From contig JADJVE010000003.1 in NCBI GenBank assembly GCA_016716715.1, positions 372,001 to 436,000 on the forward strand: a stretch of DNA of 64,000 bases, in the 5' to 3' direction. Source of the DNA: Acidobacteriota bacterium. GTDB lineage: Bacteria; Acidobacteriota; Thermoanaerobaculia; UBA5066. This document shows, one piece after another, positions 7,744 through 17,672 of this stretch. Made by a program: the position numbers and the translations under genes. The notes below the pieces were generated by a model that had not been told where the DNA came from, did not search any database, and saw only the letters and a program-made list of their open reading frames with translations. Position 1 is the first letter of the stretch. Every line of letters starts with the position of its first letter.

Positions 7744-8903
7744 CAGCCTACCCGCCTCAGGCCGTCCGTGATGGAGCGCCTCGCGGCTCCGACGGCGGGG
7801 ACGATCCCGGCGAAAAGGCCGATGAAAACCGAGATCCCGAAGCCCACGGCGAGGACGGACGGGTAGATCGTCATGCCCGCGGCGAAGCCTGCCATCGGCG
7901 TGTTCATGAGGAAGGCCTTGAAGCCCCCGAACCCGAGCGCGAACAGGCCGAGGCCGAGGAGCCCGCCCAGGAGCGCGAGGAGCAGGCTCTCGGCGAGGAT
8001 CATCCCGAGGATCGTCCCCTTCTGGTAGCCGAGCGTCCGGAGGACGGCGATCTCGTTGACGCGCTCGCGGGCGGCCATCGCCATGGTGTTCGCGGCGATC
8101 AGGAGGATCACGAACACGATCGCGCTGCTGATGCCGTTCAGCATGACCTTGACGTTCCCGAGCATCTGGACGAAGCCGTTCTGAAACTCCTTCTCGGTCT
8201 CCGTTTTCGTCGGCGCGTCGGTGTTGTCGAACATCTCGTCGATCTGCTTCGGCAGGCGGGCGACGGCCTCCGCGTCCTTCGCCCTGATGTAGAACGTTCC
8301 GATGCGGCCCTTGACGCGCGGGAGCGCCTCTTCGACGTATGCCCAGTTGAAGAAGAGGGCGGCGCTGTTCCCGGCCGGGCCGTCGTAGATCGCGCGGATC
8401 GTGAGCTCGAGGTTCACGGGGTAGATGTCGCCCTGGAGGACGACCTTCTGTCCGACCTTCCAGCCGAACTTCTTCACGAGCTCCGTGCCGACCATCGCCC
8501 CGGAGCGGTCGGCGAACCAATCCTGCGCGCTCCCCTCGATGATGCGCACCTCGTCGAGGATCCGGAGGAGCTTCTCGGGCTCGACGCCGAAGCGCGCGAA
8601 GAAGTTCTTCGGCGCGTAGTCGACGTACTTCCCGCCGAACCAGCACCAGACGGACATCTCCTCGACGCCGGGGAGCGTCTGGATCCGCCCCCGGTACGAC
8701 TCCGGAATCCAGTTCGACAGCGAGACCTTGTGGCGGACGACGATCCGGTACATCCCCGCTCCCGAGGCCGGGCGGTCGAGCGTCCGGATGAGCGTGCCGA
8801 AGAGACACACGACGAACAGCGGAAGGAGGATCGAACCCAGCGTCAGCAGAGAGCGGGTCTTCTTGCGGAACAGGCTCTTGAAGACGTACGGGAAGAACTT
8901 CAC
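7743..8903 (-). CDS. ABC transporter permease, tandem paralogue 1
   Basis: The first (386 residues) of three tandem FtsX-type permeases. It starts MKFFPYVFKSLFRKKTRSLL and has an N-terminal helix (~17-37), a periplasmic domain with VWCWFGGKYVDYAP, and C-terminal helices with ARERVNEIAVLRTLGYQKG. It lies 16 bases downstream of the ATPase gene, consistent with a shared operon, and overlaps paralogue 2 by one base. Confidence 0.9.
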   Translation of the reverse strand: MKFFPYVFKSLFRKKTRSLLTLGSILLPLFVVCLFGTLIRTLDRPASGAGMYRIVVRHKVSLSNWIPESYRGRIQTLPGVEEMSVWCWFGGKYVDYAPKNFFARFGVEPEKLLRILDEVRIIEGSAQDWFADRSGAMVGTELVKKFGWKVGQKVVLQGDIYPVNLELTIRAIYDGPAGNSAALFFNWAYVEEALPRVKGRIGTFYIRAKDAEAVARLPKQIDEMFDNTDAPTKTETEKEFQNGFVQMLGNVKVMLNGISSAIVFVILLIAANTMAMAARERVNEIAVLRTLGYQKGTILGMILAESLLLALLGGLLGLGLFALGFGGFKAFLMNTPMAGFAAGMTIYPSVLAVGFGISVFIGLFAGIVPAVGAARRSITDGLRRVG

Positions 8904-8919
8904 CTCTCCTCCGGGGATC

Positions 8920-9660
8920 TCAGGTGGCCGACGCCGAGATCGCGGCCGCCATGCCGACGGCCTTGCCCTTCTCGGCGTGGACGTCCTCCTTGAGGACGCC
9001 CTTGTCGAGGTGGACGAGCCGGTGCGCGCGCGACGCCGCCTTCGGGTCGTGCGTCACCATGACGATCGTCTTCCTGAACTCGGCGTTGAGCCGCTCCATG
9101 AGGATCAGGATCTCCTCGCCGCTCTTCGAGTCGAGGTCGCCCGTCGGCTCGTCCGCCACGAGGAGCTTCGGGTCGGTCGCGATCGCGCGCGCGATGGCGA
9201 CGCGCTGCTCCTGCCCGCCCGAGAGCTGGCGCGGGTAGTGGTCCATGCGGTCCGCGAGGCCGACGACCGAGAGCGCGAGCTCGACCTGCTTCCTGCGGCG
9301 CGCGCGGTTCAGGTTCGTGAGGAGGAGCGGCAGCTCGACGTTTTCGTAGGCGGTCAGGACGGGCACGAGGTTGTAGAGCTGGAAGATGAAACCGACGTTG
9401 GCGCTCCGCCACTTCGCGAGCGCCGCCTCGCTCATCTTCGAGACCTCCGCGTCGCCGACGAGGATGCGCCCCGACGTCGGGCGGTCGATCCCGGCGATGA
9501 GGTTCAGGAGCGTCGTCTTGCCCGAGCCCGAAGGGCCCATGAGCGCGACGAAGTCCCCGTCCTCGACGCTCAGCGAGAGCTTGTCGAGGACGGTGAGCAC
9601 CTGCGTGTCGCGGGTGTACTGCTTGACGAGCGAGTCGATCTGGATGAGAGGGGTCGCCAT
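8920..9660 (-). CDS. ABC transporter ATP-binding protein (MacB/LolD type)
   Basis: A 246-residue ATPase that powers the adjacent permeases. Walker A GPSGSGKTT (42-50), Q-loop region FIFQLYNLVPVLTAYENVELP, signature LSGGQEQRVAIARA, Walker B LLVADEPTGDLDS and the switch His in MVTHDPKAA are all intact. The sequence after QLYNLVPVLTA is characteristic of the MacB/LolD branch. About 15 residues at the C terminus (KAVGMAAAISASAT) go beyond the usual end. It is the only ATPase for four permease genes, and lies 25 bases downstream of the adaptor gene. Confidence 0.93.
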   Translation of the reverse strand: MATPLIQIDSLVKQYTRDTQVLTVLDKLSLSVEDGDFVALMGPSGSGKTTLLNLIAGIDRPTSGRILVGDAEVSKMSEAALAKWRSANVGFIFQLYNLVPVLTAYENVELPLLLTNLNRARRRKQVELALSVVGLADRMDHYPRQLSGGQEQRVAIARAIATDPKLLVADEPTGDLDSKSGEEILILMERLNAEFRKTIVMVTHDPKAASRAHRLVHLDKGVLKEDVHAEKGKAVGMAAAISASAT

Positions 9661-9685
9661 GCGGCTCTCCTTCGTTCCCGGGGGA

Positions 9686-10891
9686 TCAGTCTTTTTTGAG
9701 GCGGACGTTCTGCTCGCGGCGCCAGGCGTGCGTCGCCGCCGCGGCGTCGGCGACGATCTCCTCGCCGCCGGAAACGCCGGAGGCGACCTCGACCTGCGTG
9801 CCGGACGCCGCGCCGAGGACGAGCGGCCGGAAGACGGCCTTGTCGTTCGCGACGACGAGGACGCCCTTCTCGCTTCCGATCGTGACGACCGAGGCGGACG
9901 GCACCATGACCTTCGGCTTCGCCTTCTCGTCGACCTTCGTCTCCGGGTTCAGGAAGACGACGCGGCAGGACATCTCGGGCAGCACCCGCGCGTCCTTGCC
10001 GGAGATCTCGATCTTGACCTTCACGGAGCCCTTCTGGCGGTCGGCCGTCGGGACGATCTGGCGCAGGCGCGCCTTGTAGGGCTTGTCGGGGTACGCGTCG
10101 AGCGCGACCTCGGCGGGCTGGCCGATCGAGAGCTTCGCGACGTTCTGCTCGTTGATGTCGGCCTCCATCTCGAGGGACGAGAGGTCGACGATGACCGCGA
10201 ACGTCGCGCCCGCCGAGCCGGCGCCGCCGAAGCCCTGCGGGGCGACCGTCTCACCGAGGAACGCCTTCTTCACGGTCACGACGCCGTCGATCGGCGCGTA
10301 GATCTCGGCGTTCTTGATGAGCTCGTCGGTGTACTTGACCTGCTGCTCGGCCGCGGCGATCTGGGCCGTGAGCGCGCGCACCTGCGAGTCCGCGGCGTCG
10401 AACGCCTGCTGCGAGCCGATCTTCTGGTCGAGGAGGGACTTGGCGCGGTCGCGCTCGCGGCGCGCGTTCTCGAGCTGCGCGAGGACCTGGTCGCGCGACG
10501 CGACGTACTGCCGCCTCTGCGCCTCCAGCTCCTGCGACTCGAGCCGGGCGACGAGCTCGCCCTTCTTCACCTTCTGGCCTTCCTCGAGGTTCAGCCAGGC
10601 GACGCGCCCGACCGACTTCGGGGAGATCTCGGCCTTCGAGCGCGCGACGACGTAACCCGACGCCGTGAGGACGGTCGAAGCTTGCGTCGGCGTCACGATC
10701 GCGACGCGCGTCGTCGCGACCTCGGGCGGCCGGATCGCGACCCCTTTGCTGCGGGCGAGGAAGAAGAGGACCGCAACCGCCGCGACGCACGCGGTCGCGA
10801 CGCCGGCCCAGAGGAGGCGCCGCGGGGAGGGCTCGTCGGCGCGGTCGATGCGGAGGCCTGTGAGGTCGGCGGACTTGTTGATGGGTTCCAT
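9686..10891 (-). CDS. Efflux adaptor (RND/MacA-type periplasmic subunit)
   Basis: A 401-residue membrane-fusion protein linking the ABC permease to an outer-membrane channel. It has a cytoplasmic N-terminus, one signal-anchor helix (~25-45), a lipoyl/biotinyl half-motif (SVGRVAWLNLEEGQKVKKGE), a coiled-coil hairpin (~115-190, rich in Arg, Glu and Ala), the second lipoyl half (EIYAPIDGVVTVKKAFLGE) and beta-barrel domains. The ATG at 10891 is chosen; a TTG two codons upstream is also in frame. It heads the efflux operon. No TolC-like gene is in the window. Confidence 0.9.
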   Translation of the reverse strand: MEPINKSADLTGLRIDRADEPSPRRLLWAGVATACVAAVAVLFFLARSKGVAIRPPEVATTRVAIVTPTQASTVLTASGYVVARSKAEISPKSVGRVAWLNLEEGQKVKKGELVARLESQELEAQRRQYVASRDQVLAQLENARRERDRAKSLLDQKIGSQQAFDAADSQVRALTAQIAAAEQQVKYTDELIKNAEIYAPIDGVVTVKKAFLGETVAPQGFGGAGSAGATFAVIVDLSSLEMEADINEQNVAKLSIGQPAEVALDAYPDKPYKARLRQIVPTADRQKGSVKVKIEISGKDARVLPEMSCRVVFLNPETKVDEKAKPKVMVPSASVVTIGSEKGVLVVANDKAVFRPLVLGAASGTQVEVASGVSGGEEIVADAAAATHAWRREQNVRLKKD

Positions 10892-10993
10892 AAGCAATTC
10901 AGACTCGACAGTACGATATCCGATGGGCGCTCGTTTCAGGATGGGGTCGTTTTTCGGCGAACGGACGGTCCCGACCGGCGAACGGCGGGCCGC

Positions 10994-13130
10994 TCAGGGC
11001 GCGACGAAGGCGTCCCAGAAATCGCAGTTCGCCGTCCGGACTCCGAAGCCGGAGGTCACGACGTCGTCGAGCAGGATCACCGGGTCGGAGGCGACCTCGT
11101 AGCGCGGCCAGGCGGGTGCGCCCGCGCCGTTCGGATCGCCCGTGGCCGCGAGACGGCTCCAGAAACCGCCCATCGAGTCCGCGAGAGCGAGCTCGAGGGA
11201 CGAGGGCGCGAAGAGAGGCACGTCCGTGAGCGTCCGGAACACGAAGGGAAGCTCCAGGCCGTGGTACGCGCCCAGCGCCCGCTTCGCGCCGGAGTCGAGG
11301 GCGTGCGTGAAGAAGTAGCGGAACACGCTCTCGGCCTGACTTGCCCGCGCGGCGCGCGCGATCCGCCTTGCGGGGCACACGAACCGGGAGTCCGTCGTCA
11401 CGGCGACGTAGGCCTTCGTCGGCGTCGCGTAGGCGCTCGCGGGGTACCGGTTCAGCACGAGCCCCCCGAGCAGGGCCCCGTACTGCGCGACGACCGCGGC
11501 CTGGTACTGCGCGTCCGAGGAGAGCGTCGGCGCGTAGGCCGACGTTTCGTCCGCGTTCGCGCCCACGACGAACGGGACGTGGTTGTGCGTGCCTTTCGTG
11601 AGGGCGACGATCGGGCTGTCCTCGAGCAGCCAGCCGTCCACGTTCGGTCCGTAGAGCTGGCCGGCGCTCGAGACGACGTTCGCGAGGCCCGGGACCGCCG
11701 AGACGACCGCCGCCGCCGGGAGAGCGCGCATGCACGCTCCCGTGTCGGCCGCCGCGCCGCAGCCGGCGGCCTGGACGATCGTGTTTCCGAAAACCTCGAC
11801 CTTCGCGAGCGTCTCCTGCCCGCAGCCCCCGCTCTCCATGAGCGCGCTCGCGAAGAGTCCCTTCGCGAGCGGGGACGCGACGAGCGCGCAGACGTCCACG
11901 GCGCCGGCCGACTCACCGAAGATGAGGATCCTCGCGGGATCGGCTCCGAAGGCGGCGGCGTTGCGCCGGACCCATCCGAGGGCCGCGATCTGGTCGAGTA
12001 TTCCGTAGTTGCCCGACACGCGGCGCGGGCTCTCGGCGTCGAGGAAGGGCTGCGCGAGGAAGCCGAGCGCGTTGAGACGGTAGTTGATCGTGACGACGAC
12101 GACGCCCTGGCGCGACGCGAGGTGCGCTCCGTCGTAGATGAACTCGGTCCCGGACCCCTGCACGTTGCCGCCCCCGTGGATGAAGAAGAGGACGGGCGCC
12201 GGAGAGGCCGGCGGTGCCGCGGGTTTCCAGACGTTCAGGAAGAGGCAGTCCTCGGCGCCCTCCAGCGGGCCCGTTCCCGGATCCTGGAACTGCAGGCACG
12301 TGCTTCCGGCCGCATCGGCCGGCCGGACGCCGGAGAAGGGCTCCACTCCCACCGGCGGCCTCCAGCGCAGGGGCCCGACGGGAGGCGCCGCGTAGCGGAT
12401 GCCCCTGAACGCGATCGAGCTCTCATCGTGCACGCCGCGGTAAGCGCCCTCCGTCGTGAGCGCGACGTCCGTCTGCGGGGCAACCGTCACGGTCACGGAC
12501 GCCGCGGCGTCGGGCGCGCAGGAGCCCGTGACCGTGGCGCGGTAAGTCGTCGTCGTGCCGGGCGAGACGGAGACGTTTCCGTTCGGCGCGATCGCGAGGT
12601 CGCTCGTCGGGGAGGTGACGCGAGCGGACGATCCGCCCGTCGAGGCGAGCGTCAGCGTGACGGCCGCGCCCGGCGCGACGGACGGCGCCGACGCGGAGAA
12701 GCTCAGGATCGCCGGCGCCCCGCACGCCGAGGGGAACGCCGCCGGAGCGAAGACCACGGGGTCCCCGGTGCCGTTGTCGATCTGGCTCGCGTAGGCGTCG
12801 AGCGAGCCGGCGGAGACGGCGATCTCGAATCGGCTCGCCGCGGGAACCGCCGCTCCGCCGAACCAGCCGGAGCTCGAGAGCTGCCGCCATTCGCCGGCGC
12901 CGAGCGTGGCGGCGCTCGTCGCGAGGATCGCGCCGGAAGCGGCGCGGAGCGTCAGCGCCGCCGTCGCGCCGCCCGGGCCGCCGAGCATCGCGACGTTCGT
13001 GCGGAAGCCGGGCGCGCCCGTGTCCTGGAAGACCCCGACGAGCGCCGCGCTCCGGCCGGCGGCGAGGAACCCGGATCCCGTGGCGACGGGACTTTCGTAG
13101 GCGCTGAACGTCCCGGGCGCGCCCGAGGGG
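10994..13130 (-). CDS. Type B carboxylesterase, C-terminal part of a frameshifted gene
   Basis: This frame holds a complete carboxylesterase/lipase domain. It shows EDCLFLNVWKP, the oxyanion motif HGGG, the nucleophile elbow FGESAGAVDV, the acid in GANADETSAY and the His in GAYHGLELPF. Ahead of it lies an Ig-like segment (FSASAPSVAPGAAVTLTLAS). The first in-frame ATG is at 12988, but the frame stays open and meaningful upstream to ~13130 (WIPSGAPGTFSAYESP). There it joins the reading frame of the next entry after a one-base shift. Read together they give a secreted esterase of ~1,070 residues. The nominal start within this frame is therefore probably artificial. Confidence 0.8.
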
Positions 13131-14210
13131 ATCCACGTTCGCGGTTCGGCCCGCGACGAGGAGCGGCCCCCCCGCGCGCACGCGAATCGCGCCCGCGACG
13201 CCGTCCGGCAGCCCGAGGCCCGACGGGCCGAGGACGTCCGCGATCTCGACGAGTCCGCGCGCGGGCACGGTGCGCGTCAGGGAGGAGACGGGCGCGGCAA
13301 AGCCCACCGCGTCGAGTGTGACGGCGAGCGGCGCCGCGGACGGGTTGAACAGCCGGACGTCCGTCGACCAGCGCGTGCCGTTCGCTCCGGGCGTCCGGGC
13401 CACGCCGTTCAGCGTCCAGTCGGCCGGGCCCACCGCGTCGCGGACGGCCGCCGCCGCGATCCCGTCGCCCGTGACGTTGTCCACGACGGCTGCGTAGGCG
13501 ATCGCGCTGCCACGGGTCACGGCGATCTCGACGCGGGCGAGGGGGAGGTCCGCGCTCGCGGCGATGTCGGCGATCGAAGCCTGCCAGACGGCGGGCGAAG
13601 GCGACGCGACGGTGCGGCTGCCGCGGAAGAGGCCCGTCTCGTCGAAGACGGAGATCGTGACGGCGCTGTCCGCGGACAGGAACGTCACGTTGACGTTCGT
13701 GCGGAACCCGCGGGAGCTGTCGGGTCCGTGCGACACCCAGAGCGCGTGGCCCGTCTCGCCGCTCAGGAGGACGTCGCCGGCGCCGGCGGACGGGAGCCCG
13801 AGGCCGTAGGTCCCGGCAGGGGACTGCGTGTTCGCCGTCGTCGCCCGGCCGTCGATCGGCAGCTCGGAGCGGAGCGTGAGCGTCCCGAACGTGCCGTCGA
13901 GGCCGAAGAGATCGCGGAGCGCGTTCGCGATCCGGAGGGTCTGTCCCGGCGCCAGCGCGCGCGTCACGGCCGCGGGCGCCGGAACGCCGCCCGGCGTCAC
14001 GAGGCCGATCTCGACCGTGCCGCCCGTCTGTCCGAGGTTCGTGAGCGTGACGGCGGATTCGAATCGCGTCCCGTTCAGTCCCGACGTGTTCGCCATGCCC
14101 GGCAGGGAGAGGCTCGTGGACGCGGCGGCCGCGACCGAACACAGGGTCGTCAATCCAAAGACGAGCGCGAGACTCGGGCGGGGCATCTTTGGATGAGACG
14201 GCGTGTTCAC
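13120..14210 (-). CDS. Secreted beta-sandwich region, N-terminal part of the frameshifted esterase
   Basis: It begins with a signal peptide (PSLALVFGLTTLCSVAAAAS) followed by ~330 residues of repeated beta-rich sequence of a kind often found on extracytoplasmic proteins. Examples are FESAVTLTNLG, FRTNVNVTFLSADSA and RWSTDVRLFNPSAAP, each followed by a 'R..PARG/PGQ' turn. The frame is convincing up to GPLLVAGRTANV; after that it degenerates into Arg-rich shadow sequence, while the +1 frame continues sensibly into the esterase. The break lies within 13120-13140 next to a four-base C/G run. The ORF formally continues to 12423. The start is GTG at 14210 or ATG at 14186. An indel in the assembly or a recent mutation would explain it. 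Confidence 0.7.
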
Positions 14211-14218
14211 GCGAAAGT

Positions 14219-15691
14219 TTACGGCCGCTCCGCCGCCGCCGCGGCGCGGAACGCCTCGAGGAAGCCTTCGAGGTGGCGGCGCTCGGTCCGGGCGTTCCCG
14301 ATCGCGGCGCGCAGCGCGTACCGGCCCTTCACGAGGGCGTGCGACACGAACGTCCGGCCGTCCTCGTTGATCCGGGCGAGGATCCGCGCGTTCGCGGCGT
14401 CGGCCGCGGCGTCATCCATCCCCTCCGGCTGCCAGCGGAACGCGACGACCGAGAACGGTGTCGGGGCGACGGGCTTCACGTTCGGCTCGCGCTCGAGCTC
14501 CGCCCTCAGCCACCGCGCGAGCGCGAGCGCGTCCGCGATGCGCGTCCTCACCCCCGCGGCGCCGAACGCGCGCAGCGTCATCCACATCTTCAGGGCGCGG
14601 AACCGGCGGCCCAGCTGGACGCCGTAGTCCATGTACTCGCGCACCGTCTGGCCCTCGGGCGTCTCGAGGTAGTTCGGTACGACCGAGAACGCGCGCCGCA
14701 CACGCTCCATCCGGCGAAAGAAGAGGCCCGTGCACTCGAGCGGCACGAGCATCCACTTGTGCGGGTTGTACAGGACGGAGTCGGCGCGCTCCCAGCCGGC
14801 GAAGAGCGGGCGCATCTCCGGCAGGACCGCGGCCGATCCCGCATACGCCGCGTCGACGTGCAGCCAGACGCGCTCTTTCGCGCAGAGGTCCGCGAGCGCG
14901 AGGAGCGGGTCGACGGACGTGACCGTCGTCGTCCCGGCCGTCGCGACGACGGCGACGGGAACGCGGCCCGCGGCACGGTCTCGCGAGATGGCGGAGGCGA
15001 GGGCCTCGACGTCCATGCGGAAGTTCGCGTCCGCCGGGATCTTCACGAGGCCCTCCGTCCCGAAGCCGAGGACGACGCAGGCCTTGTCGATCGAGGAGTG
15101 CGCGAGCTCCGAGGAGTAGACGCGGCCGGCCGGCCGGCCCGCCAGGCCCGTCTTGCGAACGTCGGGGTACGCCTCCTCGCGCGCGGCCGCGAGCGCGATC
15201 AGCGACGCCGTCGAGGCCGTGTCCGCGAGCTGGCCGTCGAAGCCGTCCGGGCCCGACGGCAGACCCACGAGGTCGAGCAGCCAGCGCACGACGCCCTGCT
15301 CGAGCTCCGTGAGGACCGGCGACGTGCGCCAGAGGATGCCGACCTGGTTGTAGCCGGCGGCGAGGAAGTCGCCCACGACGGCGGGCGACGTGCCCGTGTT
15401 CGCGAAGTACGCGAGGTAGCCCGGGTGCTGCCAGTGCGTGAGGTTCGGCTCCACGAGGCGGTCGAGGTCGCGCTCGATCGCCTCCCACGGCTCCGGCTGT
15501 TCGGGCGCGCGGAGCGGAATCTGCGCGAGGACCTCGCCCGGCTTCGTCCGCGCGAGGACGGGCCGCGCCTCGAGCGTCTCGAAGTACCGCGCGAGGCGCT
15601 CGACGGCGGCCGAGCCCATGCGGCGGAAGTCCTCGGGGGAGAAGTCGCCGTGCGGCGGGGGAGGGCCGGGGAGGCGCGTGTCTCGGGCCAT
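14219..15691 (-). CDS. Group II PLP-dependent amino-acid decarboxylase
   Basis: A 490-residue cytoplasmic enzyme of the aromatic-L-amino-acid/glutamate decarboxylase family. It shows HWQHPGYLAYFANT near the N terminus, the cofactor-contact block VVATAGTTTVTSVDP, the Asp-containing WLHVDAAYAGSAAV and the Schiff-base lysine in NPHKWMLVP. The opening FRRMGSAAVERLARYFETLE and the length fit the DDC/tyrosine-tryptophan decarboxylase branch better than GadB. Substrate specificity (Phe, Tyr, Trp or other) is undetermined. The ATG at 15691 gives the canonical N terminus. Confidence 0.9.
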   Translation of the reverse strand: MARDTRLPGPPPPHGDFSPEDFRRMGSAAVERLARYFETLEARPVLARTKPGEVLAQIPLRAPEQPEPWEAIERDLDRLVEPNLTHWQHPGYLAYFANTGTSPAVVGDFLAAGYNQVGILWRTSPVLTELEQGVVRWLLDLVGLPSGPDGFDGQLADTASTASLIALAAAREEAYPDVRKTGLAGRPAGRVYSSELAHSSIDKACVVLGFGTEGLVKIPADANFRMDVEALASAISRDRAAGRVPVAVVATAGTTTVTSVDPLLALADLCAKERVWLHVDAAYAGSAAVLPEMRPLFAGWERADSVLYNPHKWMLVPLECTGLFFRRMERVRRAFSVVPNYLETPEGQTVREYMDYGVQLGRRFRALKMWMTLRAFGAAGVRTRIADALALARWLRAELEREPNVKPVAPTPFSVVAFRWQPEGMDDAAADAANARILARINEDGRTFVSHALVKGRYALRAAIGNARTERRHLEGFLEAFRAAAAAERP

Positions 15692-15704
15692 GGCCCGAGT
15701 CTAC

Positions 15705-17657
15705 TCAGCGCGCGTCGACGCGCAGCGTGGCCTGCCCGAACGTCCCGCCGAGGGCGTCGTTCACGGAGACGGTGAGGCTGTAGCGGCCGGGCGGGAGCTG
15801 GAGCGTGACGAGGCGCGAGGCCGGCGTGTCCCGGACGGCCTTGTACTCGTCGCTCGCGTAGGAGAGGAACCAGTCGTCGCTCGCCGAATCGCGCGCGGGT
15901 CCGTCCAGCGCGGCGGCCTCGACCACGATCTTCACGCTCGCGACGAAGGCGTCCGATTCGGTTTCGAAGGTCAGCTCCTCGTGCGGGATTCTCACCTCGA
16001 GCTTCCAGAACGGCTTGCCGGGGTCGGGCGAGGCCGTCGAGGCGCGGCCCTTCCACTCGAGCGTCAGGGGAATCGCCTTCTTCGCCGTGCGCGCCGCGCC
16101 CGGGCGGTTCGCGTCGGCCCGCGCCGCGACGCCGGCGTGGCGCGCGTCCTCCGCCAGGGCCGCGGCCGCCTTCGGCGACGGCCCCGCGGGCTTGAACGCG
16201 GAGCGCGCGAGCATGTTCACACCCGCCTTGCGCGTCGCGACCTTGACGGAGTAGGTCTTCTTCGGGTCGACGCCCTGAAGGCGGACGCCGAGCCGGTACG
16301 TCGCGGCCGTCGCGTCGAGGAGGCCCTCGAACGCGGCGGACATGTCGTTCGTCGAGACCCGGGCGATGCCGCCCGTCTCCTGCACGTACCGCATCGGCGT
16401 GTCCTGCAGGTTGCGCGCCTCGTCCTGGCGGAGGCTCGCGTTGAACGCGTACCGGTCCGCGGCGGAAGGGAGCCCGCGGCCGAGCGAGCCGGGGTCGATG
16501 AAATGGACGATCACCCCGGACGTCGCGAGGAAGCGCGCGAGGTCGTCGGCCTCCGGGAGCGCGCTCGGGTCGAACACGAAGCGGCCGGCGCCGAGCTCCT
16601 GCGAGGCTCCGGGCGCCCCCGGAATCGTCGGGAAGCTCCCGGCGCCCGAGCGGCCGCGCGAGCTTCCGGAAGGCAGGCCCGGAATGCTCCCTCCCGTCGC
16701 GGCGGGCCGCAAGCTCGCGGTCTCCTCGGCTCTCAGGCGCGCGAGGAAGTTGAAGCCCGGCACGCGCTCGAAACCCTCGGAGACGTAGAAGAGGTGGCGC
16801 GGGCCGTCCAGCGCGGAGAAACGCTGCGCGGCCTCCCGGAGGTCCTCGACGAGGGTCTTCACGCGTCGGCGCTCGGCCCCGAGGTACTGCGAGACGGCCT
16901 GGAAAATCAGGCGCGTGTCTCCGTTCGCGTTCTCGGTGGCGATGAGGTCCCGGATGAGCTGGTCCTCGGTGAGCTTCCGGGCCTCGTACTGGAGCGGCGA
17001 CTCCATTCCGCGCGGCGAGGCCATGCCGGGGGCGCCGGCCTGCTTCATGGCCGCGCCGCCGGAGTCCTCGGCGACCTCGGCGCTCATCCGGTCGGCCTCG
17101 TAGAGGAACGCGTCGACCGAATCCGCGTCCCACACGCGCGCGGACGTGCCGCCGAAGTGCGTCGCGAAGCCGTAGCGGCCCGAGGGTGCGTGGTCGAACG
17201 TGCTGTGCAGCGCCTTGGCCGTGTCGAGGATCGACGTGCGGGGGAGCTGCTCGAGATCCACCCAGACGAGGACGTGGCGCGTCGGGCCCTTCTGCTCGAA
17301 CGGCGTCGTCGTTCCCGCGATGCGTTCCTCGGAATCGGGCCGCCCTTCCCTCGCCGTGGCCGGGGACCGAGGCTCGCGCGGCGGCTCGAACGAGTCGATC
17401 GTCTGGACCTTGCCGGCGACGCGGACCTCGAAGTCCGCCGCGACGAGGCCGAACACCGGGCGGTTCTTGCCGTCCACCGCCACGACGTCGAGGAGCAGCA
17501 CGGTGACCTCTTCCGCCGCGGTCACACCGGGCCGGGGCGTCGGGACGGGGGTGGCTCCGGGCGGCGCCTGCGCGAGAAGCGGCCCCGCCAGCAGCAGGAC
17601 GGCGCCGGCGCGCACTCTACGGAGGACGAGCGGGCTCATCGCGGGACCGGCCAGCAC
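15705..17657 (-). CDS. VWFA-related secreted protein
   Basis: A 650-residue protein with a Sec signal peptide (LRRVRAGAVLLLAGPLLAQA). Next comes VTVLLLDVVAVDGKNRPVFGLVAADFEVRVAGK, which matches the opening of the 'VWFA-related Acidobacterial domain' (TIGR03436) type. The VWA-like core follows (HVLVWVDLEQLPRTS, later HLFYVSEGFERVPGFNFL). The C-terminal ~150 residues look like an Ig-like domain ending in a beta strand pattern (LPPGRYSLTVSVNDALGG). GTG at 17657 or ATG at 17639 may be the start. It follows the small membrane protein gene by 15 bases. The function is unknown; family members are abundant in Acidobacteria, which supports the taxonomic inference. Confidence 0.8.
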   Translation of the reverse strand: MLAGPAMSPLVLRRVRAGAVLLLAGPLLAQAPPGATPVPTPRPGVTAAEEVTVLLLDVVAVDGKNRPVFGLVAADFEVRVAGKVQTIDSFEPPREPRSPATAREGRPDSEERIAGTTTPFEQKGPTRHVLVWVDLEQLPRTSILDTAKALHSTFDHAPSGRYGFATHFGGTSARVWDADSVDAFLYEADRMSAEVAEDSGGAAMKQAGAPGMASPRGMESPLQYEARKLTEDQLIRDLIATENANGDTRLIFQAVSQYLGAERRRVKTLVEDLREAAQRFSALDGPRHLFYVSEGFERVPGFNFLARLRAEETASLRPAATGGSIPGLPSGSSRGRSGAGSFPTIPGAPGASQELGAGRFVFDPSALPEADDLARFLATSGVIVHFIDPGSLGRGLPSAADRYAFNASLRQDEARNLQDTPMRYVQETGGIARVSTNDMSAAFEGLLDATAATYRLGVRLQGVDPKKTYSVKVATRKAGVNMLARSAFKPAGPSPKAAAALAEDARHAGVAARADANRPGAARTAKKAIPLTLEWKGRASTASPDPGKPFWKLEVRIPHEELTFETESDAFVASVKIVVEAAALDGPARDSASDDWFLSYASDEYKAVRDTPASRLVTLQLPPGRYSLTVSVNDALGGTFGQATLRVDAR

Positions 17658-17672
17658 GGCGCGTGCCGCCGG

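Noticed and set aside
9386..13321. A 1311-residue plus-strand open frame across the adaptor and esterase region
   Set aside because: It is antisense to well-supported minus-strand genes, is rich in Arg, Glu, Val and Asp from reversed GC-rich codons, and shows no domain. Similar long shadows occur at 598-2556, 15438-17921, 27144-29549 and 29366-31417.
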